Shown: positions 5,459 to 8,379 of the stretch, in pieces
Layout of the letters: each line of letters begins with the position of its first letter
Numbering within the stretch: position 1 is the first letter of the stretch
From: an uncultured delta proteobacterium
GTDB lineage: Bacteria; Myxococcota_A; Bradymonadia; REDH01
Direction: 5' to 3'
Assembly: GCA_903912275.1 (NCBI GenBank)
Contig: CAIWGR010000659.1
Span: forward strand, 1-8,379
DNA: 8,379 bases
Notes under the pieces: generated by a model
Databases searched by the model: none
What the model saw: the letters and a program-made list of their open reading frames with translations, nothing else
What the model was told of the DNA's origin: nothing
Program-made: the position numbers and the translations under genes

Positions 5459-8379
5459 TCAGGCGGTGCGGGACTGGAGGATGGAACGGAGCTTCGTAAC
5501 GAAGTCAGCCGAGGGACGATGGAAGAAGGCACCGTGCTTACCCTCTGGGTGCGTGCCGAAGCCGCGGAGGTAGAGGTAGTACACCCCGCCGAAGTCGCGC
5601 TCGTAGTTCCAGTCCTTGCCGAGACAACGGCTCAGGTGGGCATCAAGGGCGACGGTATACAGCGAGAACTGTAGGTGATAGCGCTCCTTGGCGATACTGC
5701 GCGAGATACGCTCGGGCAGGTAGTCTGCATCTGACTCGCCGATGAAGTTAGATTTCCAGTCGACCACGTAGTAGCGGCCATCGTGGGCGAAGACGAAGTC
5801 CACGGAACCCGTGACGAGTCCGTCGAGCTCGTTGGCGCGATTCCAGGAGAGACCGAGTTTAGCGAGGTCGGGCTGGCTCGCGGCCGTGAACTCGCGGGCG
5901 AATTCGGCTTCGAGCTGCGGGAAGGTCTGGCTACCGATCGTGGCCGCGAAGGAGAAACGGACTTCGGAGAGCTGGGTCGAAGGATCAAGATCGGTGAGAC
6001 GGAACGGTGCACCGACATGGGAGCGCAACGGCTGCTGGAGCCAGACCTGGGCCGAGGCTGTGAGCTTATCGACCGTCGACGCGAAGGAGGGGTCGGACGG
6101 TGCTAGCAGGCCGGAGCCACCCAGAAGGCGATCCACCATCTCGCGCAGGTAAGGGAGATCCTGGACGCCGCGGCGGAAATCGACGAGCTCGAGGAGCTTG
6201 TGCAGGAGATTGCCAAGCAGGTTGCCCTTCAGGTTGTCGGGCAGCAGCAGGCTGACGGCTTCATCCGGATCGTCCGGGTCTTCGAAGCCAGAGGCCGTCG
6301 AGGAGGAGTCATGCTTACCCTTGGACAGGCCCGAGTAACTCGTGGCGCCATAGGCCATCGGCAGACGTTCAGGGATGGCCTCGAGCGTCGGGTGGAATGG
6401 GATGGCCGGCAGCGGCTGGGAAAGCGGGTCGTCAGCCTTGAGCGGGATGCAGACGGCGTTGAAGGCCGCTAGTTCCTTGGGCAGAGTTGCGGCCTTTAGC
6501 GAAGGATGCAGGCCGACGTCGACCAGGACCTCCGAGAAGCCTCCGGGAGCGCCGTCTCCTTTGCTACCAGGTTTCGGTTCAGCGAGGCCCATCCAGACGA
6601 AGCGATGGCGGGCACGGGTAAGCGCGACGTAAAGGAGACGGGCGTCTTCCTCACGCTGCTGGACGGAGAGCTCGGCGGACATCGGATCCTTGCTGTCGCC
6701 CGTGAAGATCGCCGATGACCCGTTCTCGCGACGAAGAATCATGCCCTTACGCGGATAGCTGGGCGAATAGCTGAAGGCCTTGGCCAGGATGACCGCGTTG
6801 TATTCGAGGCCTTTCGACTTATGGATGGTGCGGACCAGGATACGGGAGTTGGCCAGATCCGGGCGGAGTGATTCGGACTCCGAGGACTCGGCGTTGTCGA
6901 CCTCGCCGTCATCTTCCGCGCGCAGGCGAGAAGTCAGGTGATCGAAGAGCTGCTCCGGCGTCCAATGCAGCGTGCGCTGACGGGAGATCAGGAGTTCGCC
7001 AACATGGGAGAGGTCCATGAGGGCGCGATGACGGAACTGACAACGACCGAGGCCTTCCACGACGGAAAGCAGGCCCTCGCCGGGCGAGCGACGCGTGAGG
7101 GCTTCCCAGGCAGGTGCGAAGCCTTGCTTGCGCCAGATCGTCAGGCACTGGCTGAGCCAGCGGGCCATGGCGTTATCGGTCGGGTCGTCGAGCTTAGCCG
7201 TCTCGCCAAAGAGCGAGGGACGGGAAAGGAGGAGCGCTTTGCGATTGCCGGCATGGGAGGGACGCAGGACCGCGCGGAGGAGCAGCTGGACCTGGAAGGC
7301 TGACGTGGTCTCAAAGACCGACTGACGAGATTCGAGGGAAGCCCCCTGCCCTGCGGCCACCAAGGCGCGGTAGATTTTGGCCGCCGCGGAATTGCTACGG
7401 ACGAGGATTCCGACCTCGGCCGGCTCGGCGCCGTCGCCGGGCGTACCGACGGAGCCGTCCTTGCGGAGAAGCGCGGCATCCATCTCACGGAGCAGGCGCA
7501 TCGCCTCGCGGGCGACCGCGGCGGGCTCATCTGAGTGGACGACTTCGAACGGCAGACCGGCCAGCTCGGCGATCTTGCCTTCGCCGGAACCGGCAAGGTC
7601 ATAGGTGATCTCGGAGGTGGCGAAGAAACCGTCGCGGCTGAAAAGCGTATTGAAGGCCGAGACCATCCGCGGGGAGGAACGGTAGTTGTCCGGTAGCGTC
7701 AGGATGGCCTTCGCCTTCTTGATGGCCGTGCAATAGGTGCGCACATCGGCGCCACGGAAACCGTAGATGGACTGCTTCGGGTCGCCGACCATCAGCAGGA
7801 AGTGCTCGTGCGTGGCGGCCTTCGGACCGAAGAGCGTATCGAAGATCTCCCACTGGGCGGCGTCGGTGTCCTGAGATTCGTCGATCAGGCAGGCCTTGTA
7901 GTCCTTCTGCAGGAGACCGCGCAGGCGCAGGCCCTTGGTCGGGTCGCGCAAAGCCATCTGGAGGCGGCCGATCAGCTGGTCGAACGTGACCATCGGAGCG
8001 TCTTCGAGGCGACGGGCCACGTAACCGCGGAGATTTTCAAGGGCCGGGTCCAGTTCGGCCTCCGGGCACATCACCAGCGCCTTGGTGGCGGCCTCGACGG
8101 CATTAAGCTTCACCTCGAGCTCAGGTTGGGTACGGAACCAGTCAGCCGCGATCTCCGCGGCGAGTTCGGTGCCATCCTGAGGGTCACCCGGGAAAGGCGG
8201 GAAGCCGCAGTTGACGGCGTGATCGGAGTAAGCCCGCAGGCAGAAACCGTGGATGGTCGTCACCTGCATCGAGCCGAGGTCGTCCAAAGCACGCTGGAGA
8301 CGGCGACGGCTGCCGGGGATCGAGATGATCTTGGCCAGATCCGCCTTAGGGTTAGGACGGAGGGCTTCTTCGAGGATGG
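5459..8379 (-). CDS. recB: RecB, exodeoxyribonuclease V beta subunit (helicase-nuclease), 5' end outside window
   Basis: The frame stays open to the right edge, giving about 972 visible residues; the Walker A region is missing. The first in-frame TTG, at 8287, is not a credible start because conserved RecB sequence (QVTTIHGFCLRAY) follows directly. Counting from that codon: motif II LIDESQDTD (134-142), motif III GDPKQSIYGFRGAD (168-181), motif IV DNYRSS (200-205), motif V VRTIHKSKGLEYN (485-497), motif VI LLYVALTRAR (551-560). An acidic, serine-rich linker (about 660-680) leads to the RecB-family nuclease: LLHKLLEL (694-701, His696), GSVDFVF (827-833, Asp830), YYVVDWKSN (839-847, Asp843, Lys845) and YHLQFSLY (870-877). 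The 13-residue Asp-to-Asp spacing equals E. coli Asp1067-Asp1080, so the nuclease looks active. RecB is the 3'-5' motor and sole nuclease of RecBCD and loads RecA after Chi. recD follows after 2 nt; recC should lie to the right. Confidence 0.95.
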   Translation of the reverse strand, partial: ILEEALRPNPKADLAKIISIPGSRRRLQRALDDLGSMQVTTIHGFCLRAYSDHAVNCGFPPFPGDPQDGTELAAEIAADWFRTQPELEVKLNAVEAATKALVMCPEAELDPALENLRGYVARRLEDAPMVTFDQLIGRLQMALRDPTKGLRLRGLLQKDYKACLIDESQDTDAAQWEIFDTLFGPKAATHEHFLLMVGDPKQSIYGFRGADVRTYCTAIKKAKAILTLPDNYRSSPRMVSAFNTLFSRDGFFATSEITYDLAGSGEGKIAELAGLPFEVVHSDEPAAVAREAMRLLREMDAALLRKDGSVGTPGDGAEPAEVGILVRSNSAAAKIYRALVAAGQGASLESRQSVFETTSAFQVQLLLRAVLRPSHAGNRKALLLSRPSLFGETAKLDDPTDNAMARWLSQCLTIWRKQGFAPAWEALTRRSPGEGLLSVVEGLGRCQFRHRALMDLSHVGELLISRQRTLHWTPEQLFDHLTSRLRAEDDGEVDNAESSESESLRPDLANSRILVRTIHKSKGLEYNAVILAKAFSYSPSYPRKGMILRRENGSSAIFTGDSKDPMSAELSVQQREEDARLLYVALTRARHRFVWMGLAEPKPGSKGDGAPGGFSEVLVDVGLHPSLKAATLPKELAAFNAVCIPLKADDPLSQPLPAIPFHPTLEAIPERLPMAYGATSYSGLSKGKHDSSSTASGFEDPDDPDEAVSLLLPDNLKGNLLGNLLHKLLELVDFRRGVQDLPYLREMVDRLLGGSGLLAPSDPSFASTVDKLTASAQVWLQQPLRSHVGAPFRLTDLDPSTQLSEVRFSFAATIGSQTFPQLEAEFAREFTAASQPDLAKLGLSWNRANELDGLVTGSVDFVFAHDGRYYVVDWKSNFIGESDADYLPERISRSIAKERYHLQFSLYTVALDAHLSRCLGKDWNYERDFGGVYYLYLRGFGTHPEGKHGAFFHRPSADFVTKLRSILQSRTA

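Noticed and set aside
5120..7853. Other open frames of 70-153 codons on both strands within recB and recD
   Set aside because: They overlap well-conserved RecB and RecD motifs in another frame and have low-complexity Ser/Arg/Pro-rich translations typical of shadow frames.
5459..8287. A 942-residue RecB starting at the TTG at 8287
   Set aside because: The frame continues upstream to the window edge without a stop, and a RecB starting there would lack Walker A; the gene is cut by the window and does not start here.
1..8379. CRISPR arrays, tRNA/rRNA genes, insertion sequences or attachment-site repeats
   Set aside because: I saw no regularly spaced repeats, cloverleaf, transposase motif or long direct/inverted repeat pair bounding the accessory segment; short repeats could be missed by eye.

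Overview
The window comes from a bacterial chromosome of moderately high GC. Lines I counted by hand run at about 57-70 % G+C over recB, recD and the two genes next to them, and about 48 % in the leftmost gene. The presence of RecB and RecD points to a bacterium that repairs double-strand breaks with RecBCD rather than AddAB. The proteins are diverged and RecD is short, so I do not assign a phylum.

Layout, left to right. (1) 1-1011, minus strand: a DUF262 (GmrSD/ParB-like NTPase) protein whose 3' part lies beyond the left edge. It is AT-richer and uses many AGA/AGG arginine codons. (2) 1081-2790, minus: a NERD nuclease domain fused to a UvrD-like superfamily 1 helicase. (3) 2791-2899: a 109-bp divergent control region with an AT-rich core and a 10-bp palindrome. 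(4) 2900-3886, plus: an EVE/PUA-like reader domain fused to an HNH endonuclease, probably a type IV (modified-DNA-dependent) restriction enzyme. (5) 3887-3932: a convergent gap holding a hairpin followed by a T-rich tract on the minus strand, probably the recD terminator. (6) 3933-5456, minus: recD. (7) 5459 to the right edge, minus: recB, lacking its 5' end; only 2 nt separate the recB stop from the recD start. recC would be expected further right.

Working interpretation: genes 1-3 form a compact cluster of nuclease and NTPase genes of the kind found in anti-phage islands. It sits directly downstream of the housekeeping recB-recD operon, a region already devoted to degrading linear foreign DNA. 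All three carry intact catalytic motifs in the parts visible, and no methyltransferase or antitoxin accompanies them here. The families are recognisable individually. What may be new is the combination (divergent NERD-helicase and EVE-HNH, plus DUF262, beside recBD). Whether they form one system cannot be decided from this sequence alone.
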